The notes under the pieces: generated by a model
What the model saw: the letters and a program-made list of their open reading frames with translations, nothing else
What the model was told of the DNA's origin: nothing
Databases searched by the model: none
Source of the DNA: Verrucomicrobiales bacterium
GTDB lineage: Bacteria; Verrucomicrobiota; Verrucomicrobiia; Limisphaerales; Palsa-1400
DNA length: 32,570 bases
Reading direction: 5' to 3'
Assembly (NCBI GenBank): GCA_003138485.1
Contig: PLGF01000160.1
Coordinates: 1-32,570 of the forward strand
Program-made: the position numbers and the translations under genes
Part shown: one piece after another, positions 1 through 7,823 of the stretch
Layout: every line of letters begins with the position of its first letter
How positions within the stretch are numbered: the first letter of the stretch is position 1

Positions 1-541
1 CGCGCCAACAGCCTTTCAAAGAACAAGCCTGCATACGAAATGTAACACAGAAGACGGAGGTTGCAAGAATTTTTCCCCGCGGAACACGCAGATTACGCAG
101 AAATCAAACCCAAAATCGGGAGGGGCGAGCTCCCGCGAGACCCTGACTCGCCATGCGCAACCTCACCCCGCCCCCTCCCGCCCACCCGGCGCGCTAAGGC
201 AAGAGGATTTTGAACAAAAGGGAACGAAGGTCACGAAGAAAAAACCGCGCATTTCCGACACGATTGCCTTGCCCGCCTCGACCATGACGCCAGCCTGGGT
301 GGCGCAGGAACTGGATATGGGCCGCTGGGGCCGCGTCGCGCAACTACTAAAGGGAAAGAGAAAAAGTGCAAATATCAAGGATCAAATCCAAGTCCAACGA
401 ACCTTCGACCGCAGAACCGGCGAGCTGAATGACTCGCTACCGGTATTGCTTGTTTTACTTTGCTTCTGACGCATTATGGAAAATCTCGGTGGGAGATTGG
501 TTTCAATATACGAACCAGCGGTTGCATAATAAAAACTCGGC
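1..541. other. Gene-poor left edge with repeat-like and transposase-like debris
   Basis: No intact gene is supported here. Around 80-110 the text 'aacacgcagattacgcag', and around 211-240 the text 'aacgaaggtcacgaag', look like the short direct-repeat phrases that recur between genes in some Verrucomicrobiota; this is from memory. A degenerate coding remnant lies at 251-469 and is listed separately. The rest up to 541 shows nothing recognisable. Confidence 0.4.
251..469 (+). pseudogene. Possible C-terminal remnant of a REP/IS200-type transposase
   Basis: The open frame ending at 469 reads TMTPAWVAQELDMGRWGRV followed by AQLLKGKRK. A T-x-x-W-[IV]-A-x-x-L-x-M-G-x-x-x-x-V-x-x-LL pattern is, as I remember it, the helix-turn-helix-like tail of REP-associated (Y1-type) transposases in this phylum. 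No catalytic HUH or Tyr part is present upstream and the frame has no good start, so this would be a decayed fragment. It may instead be a chance open frame. Confidence 0.3.
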
Positions 542-547
542 GTGATC

Positions 548-1234
548 ATGAATGCTGCCTCGGCCCCTTTTCAACGGCACAACTTCGATAGGTGGGTTTT
601 TGGGCTTGGTATGCTTGCCACGCCGATCGGTTTAATAAGCGATTTTCTCGAAGGGTACACAGGTATATTTCTGTCGTTTTTCCCACCGGTGGGGTTGCTG
701 GTTTTGGGCCTTTACTTTGCGTTTATACCCGCGGCAATCATTCTCCTGATGAGATCTGTGTTACTCAGGGCCGTTGGTGCGCCAACGCGAATTCGGCTTC
801 TTGTTGGAGTGGGGCTTGTGGTTGCGGTGGGATGGCTTGGCCTTCGCGAGGATCGGTTACGTGTAACATTGCACGGTTTTCTCGCTCATCTCAAGAGTCG
901 CACAACCGCCACTGCATTCCAAACCGCAGCATTGCAGATTCTGAATGCTGAAACGAATACCCAAGGATTAGTACCATTCGTCAGCGAGGGGCATGAGACA
1001 AACCTCGTTCCTGTATTTGCCAAACAGATGTTCTGGGGGAAACCTCCACGGCTGGTTCACTTATCTCCTCCCGCTGATGGGTTGCCAGCTTATTACTCTA
1101 TGGAGTGGGGTGGGCATTTCATTGGCTACTTCGGTATCAGCGCAGGTACGGATAGCTACAGGCCTGACAAAAGCTCTGTTGAGTCGTGGATTCAGTGGAA
1201 GCCGGGTGTTTATGTTTGGTGGTGCTTTGAATAA
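548..1234 (+). CDS. Hypothetical membrane protein
   Basis: I do not recognise this family. The 228-residue product has a hydrophobic N-terminal half with about three likely membrane segments (roughly residues 13-30, 38-67 and 80-100) and a polar C-terminal half rich in aromatic residues that ends in YVWWCFE. The start could be ATG at 548 or GTG at 542, two codons upstream; neither has a convincing ribosome-binding site, and ATG was chosen by default. Base composition is lower in GC than in the ribosomal block, consistent with accessory DNA. There is no co-directional neighbour close enough for an operon. The role is unknown; a small inner-membrane protein is the most that can be said. Confidence 0.55.
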   Translation: MNAASAPFQRHNFDRWVFGLGMLATPIGLISDFLEGYTGIFLSFFPPVGLLVLGLYFAFIPAAIILLMRSVLLRAVGAPTRIRLLVGVGLVVAVGWLGLREDRLRVTLHGFLAHLKSRTTATAFQTAALQILNAETNTQGLVPFVSEGHETNLVPVFAKQMFWGKPPRLVHLSPPADGLPAYYSMEWGGHFIGYFGISAGTDSYRPDKSSVESWIQWKPGVYVWWCFE

Positions 1235-1703
1235 GGCGCCGCGCAAAACTTGCCGACATCAAGAAAGCTGATATGAATAATGCCGCTCAAAGTGGCTGGT
1301 TTTGATTCGACCCCGGCTGGCTGGTTTTGAAGTGACCGGTGACAAGGCCAGCGTCCGATTCCGGGAGGACCTACCCGGGGTCGCCACGTTAAAGCGTCTG
1401 CTTGAGATTCTCCAGACGTGTGAGCCATTGGCCGAAATGGGGGCATTTATCGCGGAGAATGGAGAGGCCGATGGCGCTGGCGGCTGAAGCGCCGACCCGG
1501 ACTTTCAGATTCTCGTATCCGAGCGTCAACCGGGTAAACCGGCGAATGAATAAGGGGATACGCCAGGGGCGTAAAAATGGGAAAAGTGAACTTTTCCGTT
1601 GACGCGAGGTTCAAATGGGAAGAGATTGCAGTAATGAGAGAGGGTTGACAGCGGGCGGAAAAGGGGTGCAGTGCCGCCCTTTTTGAGCGGGGAGCTACTG
1701 ATT
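1235..1703. other. Non-coding stretch with short repeats and a palindrome
   Basis: No convincing gene. It holds a 13-bp direct repeat (tggctggttttga at 1293-1305 and 1318-1330) resembling worn insertion-sequence ends, and an 8-bp inverted repeat (ggaaaagt/acttttcc) at 1580-1597 upstream of the HicB/HicA pair. A TTGACA hexamer lies at 1645-1650, but no matching -10 box follows at a normal distance. Short open frames here have no recognisable protein content. Confidence 0.4.
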
Positions 1704-2081
1704 ATGAACACAAAGCACATTTACGGCCTGTTTATACGAGTTTTGCTTTATCAAGAGGAAGGCGAAGTTTGTGCTCACGCTTTGGAGTTGGATTTGCTGG
1801 GATATGGCAAGACGGAAGATCAAGCGGTCGCCGAACTTTTTGAAGCGATTCAATGCCAAATCTCCTTTGCTCAAACAAAAAACGATGACAGCATTTTGCG
1901 CTTTCCAGCCCCGCAAGAATTCTTCGACAGATGGGACGCTGCGCACGCCGCCGCTTTGAGAAATCTGGTATTCCCGGATAAATGCGAAACTTTTGCCATT
2001 AAAGCGACTTGCGTTACACTTGAGATTCCGCCCGGCGCCGCAAAAGCCCGGTTTAAAGTAATGGACTTGGCTTGTGCCTAA
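1704..2081 (+). CDS. HicB-like antitoxin candidate
   Basis: The product (125 aa) has a HicB-type N-terminal half: a short beta strand, an acidic region, then LELDLLGYGKTEDQAVAELF, which matches the 'P-E-L-x-G...G-x-T-x-E-E-A' signature of HicB loosely. Its stop overlaps the GTG start of the following HicA-like gene by 8 bp, which strongly suggests a translationally coupled toxin-antitoxin pair. ATG at 1704 has GGGGAG about ten bases upstream and is preferred to GTG at 1671. The C-terminal half (about residues 75-125) shows no visible ribbon-helix-helix or helix-turn-helix, so it may not bind DNA like classical HicB. Expected role: neutralising the mRNA-cleaving partner. The assignment rests mostly on the neighbour. 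Confidence 0.6.
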   Translation: MNTKHIYGLFIRVLLYQEEGEVCAHALELDLLGYGKTEDQAVAELFEAIQCQISFAQTKNDDSILRFPAPQEFFDRWDAAHAAALRNLVFPDKCETFAIKATCVTLEIPPGAAKARFKVMDLACA

Positions 2082-2304
2082 GCCGCAAAAGGCTGATGAT
2101 GTTTTTCGTATTCTTCGGGAACACGATTCCCGATTCAAATTCTATATCAATCGTGGCAAGGGGTTTCATCGGATGATAGGGAACATTGACAGCAATGGGC
2201 GCCGTCTCGCCTTCACAATACCGTACCACAAGCACCGGGATTTACAGAAGGGACTGCTAGCGTTGATTCGCCGCTTTAACCTGCCAAGCGACATTTTTGG
2301 TTGA
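2074..2304 (+). CDS. HicA-type toxin (mRNA interferase family)
   Basis: A 76-residue product with the HicA fold signature: a basic N-terminus, then [17 protein letters not shown] holding the expected catalytic histidine (His32), and a C-terminal [12 protein letters not shown] close to the 'IIRRFNLPxDxF' ending of a known HicA subfamily. HicA proteins bind RNA through a double-stranded-RNA-binding-like fold and cleave mRNA when their antitoxin is lost. The start is GTG at 2074, inside the last codons of the HicB-like gene. The order antitoxin-then-toxin is the reverse of classical hicAB. The operon ends here; the next gene starts 16 bp later but is unrelated in function. Confidence 0.8.
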   Translation: MPKPQKADDVFRILREHDSRFKFYINRGKGFHRMIGNIDSNGRRLAFTIPYHKHRDLQKGLLALIRRFNLPSDIFG

Positions 2305-2320
2305 GGCAGTAGGTGTTGCC

Positions 2321-3106
2321 ATGTCTTTTTCCGTTGTATTTTTGGGATCGGGGACTTCGCAGGGGGTGCCGATCATCGGCCAGGATTATCCGGCGGAATT
2401 CCTGGCCAACCCCAAGAACCACCGGACGCGCCCTTCGGTTTATGTGGCGACCGGGGAGGTGAAACTGGTGATCGATACGACGCCGGAATTCCGTCTGCAA
2501 ATCCTGCGGGAGAACATCCGCTGGCTCGACGCGGTGATCTTCACGCATTCCCACGCCGATCACATCATGGGATTGGACGATTGCCGGCGGTTTTGCGATT
2601 TGCGCGGCGGAACGGCGCTGCCGATTTACGCCAGCGAGACGACGATGGCCGATTTGCGCCGGGTGTTTAAGTACGCCTTCGAGACCATACCGGCGCCCAA
2701 GGGGTATTTCAGCCCGGAACCGCACCTGATCGACGGGCCGTTTCGGCTGGGCGACCTGGAAATCACGCCGCTGCTGCTGCCGCATGGCCGGTTTTCGACC
2801 AACGGCTACCTGTTCACGCAGGACGGCCATAAGCGGCTGGCCTATTTGAGCGATTGCAAGGAAGTGCCGCCGGCGGCGGTGGAGCAGGTTCGCGGGGTGG
2901 AACTGGCCGTGCTGGACGCTTTGCGCCGCGCGCCGCATCCGACGCACATGTGCCTGGATGAGGCGCTGACGGCGGCGCGGCGGATTGGAGCGGGCCGGAC
3001 CTGCTTCACGCATTTGACCCATGATTACGACCACGACGCCGCCCAGGCGGAACTGCCGCCGCGGGTCGAATTCGCTTATGACGGTTTGCGCATTGACCTG
3101 GCCTGA
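2321..3106 (+). CDS. Metallo-beta-lactamase-fold phosphodiesterase, PhnP-like
   Basis: A 261-residue MBL-fold hydrolase. The N-terminus [11 protein letters not shown] is typical of the PhnP/RNase Z-like branch. The metal-binding motif THSHADH gives His76, His78, Asp80 and His81; likely further ligands are His155, Asp178 and His231. In PhnP this fold opens 5-phosphoribosyl 1,2-cyclic phosphate; other members cleave cyclic nucleotides or RNA, so the substrate is not fixed. The cysteine cluster that many PhnP-like proteins carry just after the GTS motif is missing ([20 protein letters not shown] instead). ATG at 2321 has AGG seven bases upstream and starts the conserved strand directly. The TIGR03790-family gene follows after 3 bp, so the two are probably co-transcribed. 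Confidence 0.85.
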   Translation: MSFSVVFLGSGTSQGVPIIGQDYPAEFLANPKNHRTRPSVYVATGEVKLVIDTTPEFRLQILRENIRWLDAVIFTHSHADHIMGLDDCRRFCDLRGGTALPIYASETTMADLRRVFKYAFETIPAPKGYFSPEPHLIDGPFRLGDLEITPLLLPHGRFSTNGYLFTQDGHKRLAYLSDCKEVPPAAVEQVRGVELAVLDALRRAPHPTHMCLDEALTAARRIGAGRTCFTHLTHDYDHDAAQAELPPRVEFAYDGLRIDLA

Positions 3107-3109
3107 GGC

Positions 3110-4762
3110 ATGATGGGCGATGTGTTTGTGAAAGCCTCGTGGGGAGTTATCCTTTGCTTGACTCTGGCCGTCCGCGCGCCGTGCGCGGCGGAATCCGGCG
3201 CGTCGGTCGTTCTTGTTTACAACTCGCGCCTGCCCGAATCCAGGGATGTGGCGACGCACTACGCGGCCGTCCGCAACGTGCCGCCGGGACAAATCATCGG
3301 GCTGGACCTGCCGGAGGGTGAAGTGATTTCGCGGGCCGAGTATCGCAGCGGCTTGGCGGGGCCGCTGGCGGATTTCCTGGAGCGGCAGGCGCTGTGCGTC
3401 TATCCCCCGGCTTCGTCCTCGACCCATGCGCTCAAACCTGTCGAAGCCAGGGTGCGCTACGCCGTCCTCTGCCACGGAGTGCCGCTGAAAATCGCCGAGG
3501 ATGGCTCATTGCAGGAACCCGGCGCGGCGCGTTTTCCCGAAGGCGTGCGCCGCAATGGGGCGGCTGTGGACTCGGAGCTGTGCCTGCTGCCCTGGCGCGA
3601 TCCGGGGCGCCTTTTGGCCGGGCCATTGTCAAATCCCTGGTATCGCGCCACCAACGCCGCCTGGCTGCATCCGACCAACGGGTTGCTGATGGTGGCGCGC
3701 CTGGACGGCCCCAGCGCGGCCATAGCGCGGCAACTGGTGGACAAGGCGGTTGAGGCGGAAACCAACGGCCTGTGGGGCCGGGCCTACTTCGATCTGCGCG
3801 GCATCACCAACGGCGAATACAAGAAAGGCGACGATTGGATCGCGGGGGCGGCGGAGGTCGCGCGCCATTGCGGCTTTGAAACGGTTGTCGATCACCAGCC
3901 GGAAACTTTCTCCGGCGCATTTCCCATGAGTCAGATCGCGCTTTACGCGGGTTGGTACGATGGGAACGTCTCCGGCCCGTTTGCGCGGCCGAAGGTGGAG
4001 TTCATGCCGGGCGCGTTTGCCTACCATCTGCACTCGTTCAGCGCCTATACTCTCCGCTCCGCCACTCAGAATTGGTGCGGACCTTTGCTGGCGGGCGGCG
4101 TCACCGCGACAATGGGATGCGTCGATGAGCCGTATCTGACGGGCACGCCGAACATTTCGGTTTTCTTCGCCCTCTGGCTGCTGGGGGGCTTCAGTTTTGG
4201 CGAGGCGGCTTACGCGAGCCAGCCGGCGTTGTCGTGGCAGATCACGGTGATCGGCGACCCGCTTTACCGGCCCTTCGGCAAGCCGCCACGCGAACAAGAC
4301 GAAGAACTCCTCCGGCGTCACAGCCCTTTGGTTGAATGGTCCGCTCTCCGCCTTGTCAACTTAAACCTGGCGGTCGGCGCCAAGCCCGCCGATATGATCC
4401 AATACCTCAAGGACCAGGAGGCGACCCGCCGCAGCGCAGTGCTAAACGAGAAGCTCGCGGAGCTATACGAGAGAACAGATCAATTGGCTTCCTCCATCAA
4501 AGCCTGCCGCCAGGCTCTGCTGCTCAATCCGACCCCGCAGCAAAAGGTGCGGCTTACGTTGAGCCTGGCTGACAAGCTGGCCGCCGCCGGAAAGGACGCG
4601 GATGTCCTGGCGCTCTACGACAAGTTTCTCAAAGAAACTCCGGACTACCCGGATGCCCTGGCCCTCTACAAGAAGCTGCAAGCGCTGGCCACCCAACTCA
4701 ACCGGCGCGACCTGTCCGAGAAATACGCCCGGGAGATTTATGACAGGTCGCCGGACAAGTAA
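3110..4762 (+). CDS. TIGR03790-family exported protein with TPR-like tail
   Basis: The product (550 aa) begins with a signal-peptide-like segment ending near APCAA (about residue 28). It then has VVLVYNSRLPESRDVATHY and NVPPGQIIGLDLP, the opening of the TIGR03790 family of uncharacterised proteins found in Verrucomicrobia, Planctomycetes and relatives. Further family features include VLCHGVPLKI, FPMSQIALYAGWY, a Gly-rich stretch around GGVTATMGCVDEPYL, and ITVIGDPLYRPFG. The last 130 residues form helical repeats (LYERTDQLASSIKACRQALL, LYDKFLKETPDYPDALALY) that look like two or three TPR units, suggesting protein binding outside the cytoplasm. Function is unknown. ATG at 3110 or 3113 are both possible. 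It follows the MBL gene by 3 bp. Confidence 0.85.
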   Translation: MMGDVFVKASWGVILCLTLAVRAPCAAESGASVVLVYNSRLPESRDVATHYAAVRNVPPGQIIGLDLPEGEVISRAEYRSGLAGPLADFLERQALCVYPPASSSTHALKPVEARVRYAVLCHGVPLKIAEDGSLQEPGAARFPEGVRRNGAAVDSELCLLPWRDPGRLLAGPLSNPWYRATNAAWLHPTNGLLMVARLDGPSAAIARQLVDKAVEAETNGLWGRAYFDLRGITNGEYKKGDDWIAGAAEVARHCGFETVVDHQPETFSGAFPMSQIALYAGWYDGNVSGPFARPKVEFMPGAFAYHLHSFSAYTLRSATQNWCGPLLAGGVTATMGCVDEPYLTGTPNISVFFALWLLGGFSFGEAAYASQPALSWQITVIGDPLYRPFGKPPREQDEELLRRHSPLVEWSALRLVNLNLAVGAKPADMIQYLKDQEATRRSAVLNEKLAELYERTDQLASSIKACRQALLLNPTPQQKVRLTLSLADKLAAAGKDADVLALYDKFLKETPDYPDALALYKKLQALATQLNRRDLSEKYAREIYDRSPDK

Positions 4763-4766
4763 GGGG

Positions 4767-5045
4767 TCATCGAATCAACCGAAAAAGCCCGATTAGAAAC
4801 GCGGCCAGGACGGCGATGGCCGCCACCCACCAGAACCATCGGATGCCACGCGGGACGGGGGACTTTTTCGGCTCCAGTTCGCGTTTGACGAAGTCGTCGT
4901 AATCGAACGATTCATCGGGCAAATTGAGGCTGCTGGCGTAGGCCTCTTCGGACCAGCCGGTCTGTTCGTCGGCGCCGCATTCCGGGCACGCCTTGGCGCC
5001 GGAGGGAACATCGGCTCCGCAGATGGGGCAATTTTCAGGGGACAT
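4767..5045 (-). CDS. Zinc-ribbon protein with C-terminal membrane anchor
   Basis: A 92-residue protein with four cysteines in two CxxC pairs (Cys6, Cys9, Cys20, Cys23) in the pattern CPICGADVPSGAKACPECG, a classical rubredoxin-like zinc ribbon. An acidic linker (about 30-60) leads to one hydrophobic segment (about 70-89), so it is probably a tail-anchored inner-membrane protein with its zinc ribbon in the cytoplasm. The role is unknown. It converges on the TIGR03790-family gene with only 4 bp between stops and lies 33 bp downstream of the DinD homologue on the same strand, so read-through from that gene is possible. Confidence 0.75.
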   Translation of the reverse strand: MSPENCPICGADVPSGAKACPECGADEQTGWSEEAYASSLNLPDESFDYDDFVKRELEPKKSPVPRGIRWFWWVAAIAVLAAFLIGLFRLIR

Positions 5046-5078
5046 GCGTTTTTCGCGGCCGGTTGAACTGTGCCGGGG

Positions 5079-5909
5079 TTAAGGAATAGTTTTCGGTGTT
5101 GGAAGAACAATTCTTTTCTTTGCGGCGCTGACGATCTTTTTGATCGAAGGCTCTATCGGTAGGTCTTCCGGCGATTTGCCGGTTTCGCGCTGGACTGTTG
5201 ATCGGACTCCTTTGCCGATACGCAGATGTGTCTCGCGAGCAGAATGTTCGTTTTTGACGCCTGCTTTCTGAAGCGCATTCTCGGTAAGATTGGTCCTGAA
5301 TTCATTGGCCGATAATTCCAGCCTGCCAGCGCGGTCGAGGAGTTCTTCTTTTGGGGGAATGCCCTTGCGTTTTTTAACAATTTTCAGTGGCATACCGTAT
5401 AAACCCATATATCCGGCATGTTGAAACAGCGCATATTCCCTTACGCCTGCCGCTTTTGCAGCGCCTGCCAAATGTTTATTCGCGACCCGGATTCTGTCGC
5501 GCAGTTTTACTCTTTCCTGGGCATTTAGGTACTTCCGAGCCAATTCTTGCTCCCGTGTTTTGATGGCGAAATACTGCTGGGCAGCGGCAACTTCAGCTTT
5601 TGAAGGGTCGCCGTTCATGGCAATGAGGTAACAGGCGAAACGCGATAAATAGAAATCATCATATTCTCTCTTTGCTCCCTTTCCCGTTTCGATCATGTTG
5701 GTGAAGCCGACGAAATGATGAGCCGAATCAATGCCGGCGCTTTTCCCAGCGGTGGCAGCGCGCTGCAGGACGTTCTCGAAGTTTCGCCAATCGTCGTAGC
5801 CCAAGAGCTTCTGCATGGTTCTGGCCGTCCAATACTCCATCCCCTTCGTGGAGACCTGTTTTGAAGCTTCAAAACCAGATACAATTTCTTCATCATTCAT
5901 ATTCTTCAT
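5079..5909 (-). CDS. dinD: DinD-like DNA-damage-inducible protein D
   Basis: The 276-residue product matches the DinD family in length (E. coli DinD is about 274 aa) and in its course: EYWTARTMQKLLGYDDWRNF near the N-terminus (a BRO-N-like fold), GFTNMIETGKGAKREYDDF, and SRFACYLIAMNGDPSK. In E. coli DinD is SOS-induced and reported to bind RecA filaments and counter RecA-driven strand exchange. Possible starts are TTG 5927, ATG 5909 and ATG 5900; 5909 was chosen, without a strong ribosome-binding site. The gene is poorer in GC than its neighbours and is divergent from a coiled-coil/HARE-HTH-like gene across about 110 bp. I saw no clear LexA box there, but the verrucomicrobial LexA site is not known to me. 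Confidence 0.85.
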   Translation of the reverse strand: MKNMNDEEIVSGFEASKQVSTKGMEYWTARTMQKLLGYDDWRNFENVLQRAATAGKSAGIDSAHHFVGFTNMIETGKGAKREYDDFYLSRFACYLIAMNGDPSKAEVAAAQQYFAIKTREQELARKYLNAQERVKLRDRIRVANKHLAGAAKAAGVREYALFQHAGYMGLYGMPLKIVKKRKGIPPKEELLDRAGRLELSANEFRTNLTENALQKAGVKNEHSARETHLRIGKGVRSTVQRETGKSPEDLPIEPSIKKIVSAAKKRIVLPTPKTIP

Positions 5910-6021
5910 CAATTCTGATTTCAGCAATTATACCCAAGCATTTGCGGATGATCAATGAATTTCATCAAATTTATCCATTTTCTCCTTGCCGTTGGATCTG
6001 GCGCATGATAAAGTCAATGGC

Positions 6022-6444
6022 ATGGATATAAAGAGAGAATTAGAGAAGAAAATCGAACGAAAAAAGGACGATATTCTTGCGCTCGAAAGACAACTGGCCG
6101 AAGCAAACTCATATTTGCAGGCTCTTGAGGATATGCGCAAAATGCTGCCGCGAAATGGGCAATCCGAGCCGGAAATCACTCTTCGCGCCGGCACCGACCT
6201 TGCCAAAGTTCGTGAGGTTCTCAAGAAACACGGGAAGCCAATGCATGTTGAGGAGTTGCTGGGAGAATTGGGAAAACCCGTTGTCAATAACTCCAAGACC
6301 TCCTTGAGCGGCTCATTGGCTGCTTATGTCCGCGAACACAAGATATTCACCCGGCCCGCGCCGAACACATTTGGACTTGTTGAATTTGCGGAGCCGGGGC
6401 GGCTCGAACTGCCGGATGGATTCGGGGAGCAAAGCGAATCCTGA
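6022..6444 (+). CDS. Coiled-coil protein with HARE-HTH-like winged helix
   Basis: A 140-residue product. Residues 1-42 are a charged heptad-like helix (KRELEKKIERKKDDILALER), likely a coiled coil. Residues 58-121 (VREVLKKHGKPMHVEELLGE ... LSGSLAAYVREHKIFTRPAP ... TFGLVEF) fit a small winged helix of the HARE-HTH (HB1/ASXL) type, a domain known in RNA polymerase delta, eukaryotic ASXL proteins and restriction-endonuclease-linked proteins. ATG at 6022 is preferred to TTG at 5986 because the coiled coil starts there. A DNA- or chromatin-associated role is inferred. It is divergent from dinD, lower in GC than the ribosomal block, and about 225 bp upstream of rplB, whose promoter lies in between. 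Confidence 0.6.
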   Translation: MDIKRELEKKIERKKDDILALERQLAEANSYLQALEDMRKMLPRNGQSEPEITLRAGTDLAKVREVLKKHGKPMHVEELLGELGKPVVNNSKTSLSGSLAAYVREHKIFTRPAPNTFGLVEFAEPGRLELPDGFGEQSES

Positions 6445-6524
6445 ATATCGTTCAGACGGCGGCGCGCTTCCAGCGGCCCTGGAGAGGGGCCGGATGGGGT
6501 TCAAAAGATTTTTTAAAAAAACGC

Positions 6525-6552
6525 TTGCGGCCCAGGTTCGCTCTGCTATGTT
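6525..6552 (+). promoter_or_regulatory. Candidate sigma-70 promoter for the ribosomal block
   Basis: TTGCGG at 6525-6530 and TATGTT at 6547-6552 are 16 bp apart, preceded by an A/T tract (6507-6520). The site sits about 120 bp upstream of rplB in the only sizeable gap before the co-directional ribosomal genes, so it probably drives the cluster. A GC-rich hairpin (6474-6479/6487-6492) just upstream may end transcription from the previous gene. Confidence 0.5.
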
Positions 6553-6669
6553 TCCCTTCCATTTTCGTCAAAAGCGACAGATGGCGGCTTTTGGCGCGAC
6601 CGATAACTGATCGCCCCGCTGGGCGCAGGATTGATGGCCGACGCCGCGCAGCCGATACGCATTGATTTT

Positions 6670-7524
6670 ATGGCAGTTAAAACGTTTAGGCCCTTAACGC
6701 CTTCGACGCGCTACATTACCGTGGCGTCGTTCGATGAGATTACTAAGGACACTCCGGAGCGGAGTCTCATCAGTATTCGCAAGAAATCTGGTGGACGCAA
6801 TAACTATGGCCGCGTCACGGCCCGCGGCATCGGGCGGGGGCATAAACAGTTTTACCGCAACGTCGATTTCAAACGCAACAAGCACGGGGTCGAGGCGGAC
6901 GTGACGGCCATTGAGTACGACCCCATTCGCACCGCCCGGCTGGCGCTCTTGCAGTACAAGGATGGCGAGAAGCGTTACATCCTGGCGCCCAACGGCTTGC
7001 AAGTGGGCGCGAAACTGGTCAGCGGGCCGGCGGCGCCGCCCGAACTGGGCAATTGCCTCCCTCTCAAGACCATCCCGGTCGGATTGCCGATTCATAACAT
7101 CGAAATCACGCCGGGCCGCGGCGGCCAAATGGTCCGCACCGCCGGAGGTTCCGCCATGGTCATGTCGCGCGACGAAGGTTACGCCCAAATCCGCCTCCCG
7201 TCCGGGGAAGTTCGGAGGGTGCATGAGACCTGTTACGCGACGATCGGCCAGGTGGGGAACCTGGAACATGAAAATATCGCCTTGGGCAAGGCTGGCCGCT
7301 CGCGGCATCGGGGCATCCGGCCCATCAGCCGCGGCGTGGCGCGCAACCCGGTCGATCATCCCAACGGCGGCGGCGCGGGCAAATCCAAGAGCGGCGGCGG
7401 CTGGCAACAATTGACCTCCCCGTGGGGTCTGCTGGCAAAAGGCTACCGGACACGGACCAAACGGAAGTACTCCAATCGCTTTATTCTCGTGCGCCGCGAT
7501 GGCCGCCCAATGAAACGCAAATAG
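6670..7524 (+). CDS. rplB: 50S ribosomal protein L2
   Basis: The 284-residue product is clearly L2: MAVKTFRPLTPSTRYITV at the start, SGGRNNYGRVTARGIGRGHK, and the C-terminal ARNPVDHPNGGGAGKS region that contacts the peptidyl-transferase centre of 23S rRNA. The VDHPNGGG motif with the conserved histidine is intact. ATG at 6670 matches the family start; in-frame ATGs at 6631 and 6634 would add an atypical N-terminus. No Shine-Dalgarno is visible and the start is preceded by attttATG. It is the first gene of the ribosomal block; the usual upstream rpsJ, rplC, rplD and rplW are missing. Slightly longer than typical L2 (about 275 aa). Confidence 0.97.
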   Translation: MAVKTFRPLTPSTRYITVASFDEITKDTPERSLISIRKKSGGRNNYGRVTARGIGRGHKQFYRNVDFKRNKHGVEADVTAIEYDPIRTARLALLQYKDGEKRYILAPNGLQVGAKLVSGPAAPPELGNCLPLKTIPVGLPIHNIEITPGRGGQMVRTAGGSAMVMSRDEGYAQIRLPSGEVRRVHETCYATIGQVGNLEHENIALGKAGRSRHRGIRPISRGVARNPVDHPNGGGAGKSKSGGGWQQLTSPWGLLAKGYRTRTKRKYSNRFILVRRDGRPMKRK

Positions 7525-7540
7525 ATGATGAAAGACTAAT

Positions 7541-7822
7541 ATGGGACGATCCATCAAAAAAGGTCCATTCGTGGACTTTCACCTGATCGAAAAGATCGAC
7601 GAGGCCAAGGCCTCCAAGTCCAAGACGCCGATCAAGACGTGGTCGCGGCGCTCGATGATCACGCCGGATTTCGTGGGCTTGACCTTTAACGTCCACAACG
7701 GCAAGATTTTCAATCCGGTCTTCGTCACGGAAAACATGGTGGGCCACCGGCTGGGCGAGTTCTCGCTCACGCGCACGTTCAAGAAACACGGCGCGCACAC
7801 CGCCAAAGCCGAAGCGAAATAG
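7541..7822 (+). CDS. rpsS: 30S ribosomal protein S19
   Basis: A 93-residue S19: [19 protein letters not shown] at the start, [19 protein letters not shown] in the core and [17 protein letters not shown] near the end. S19 pairs with S13 in the head of the 30S subunit near the decoding region. It lies 16 bp after rplB and 1 bp before rplV, in the canonical order. The upstream region (gatgaaagactaatATG) has at best a weak ribosome-binding site. Confidence 0.97.
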   Translation: MGRSIKKGPFVDFHLIEKIDEAKASKSKTPIKTWSRRSMITPDFVGLTFNVHNGKIFNPVFVTENMVGHRLGEFSLTRTFKKHGAHTAKAEAK

Positions 7823-7823
7823 T

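Noticed and set aside
1645-1673. TTGACA as -35 box for the toxin-antitoxin genes
   Set aside because: No -10-like hexamer at 16-19 bp.
2276-3475. Long minus-strand open frame (about 399 codons)
   Set aside because: It is antisense to the MBL hydrolase and TIGR03790-family genes, is rich in Arg/Gln/His as typical of shadow frames in GC-rich DNA, and has no recognisable motif.
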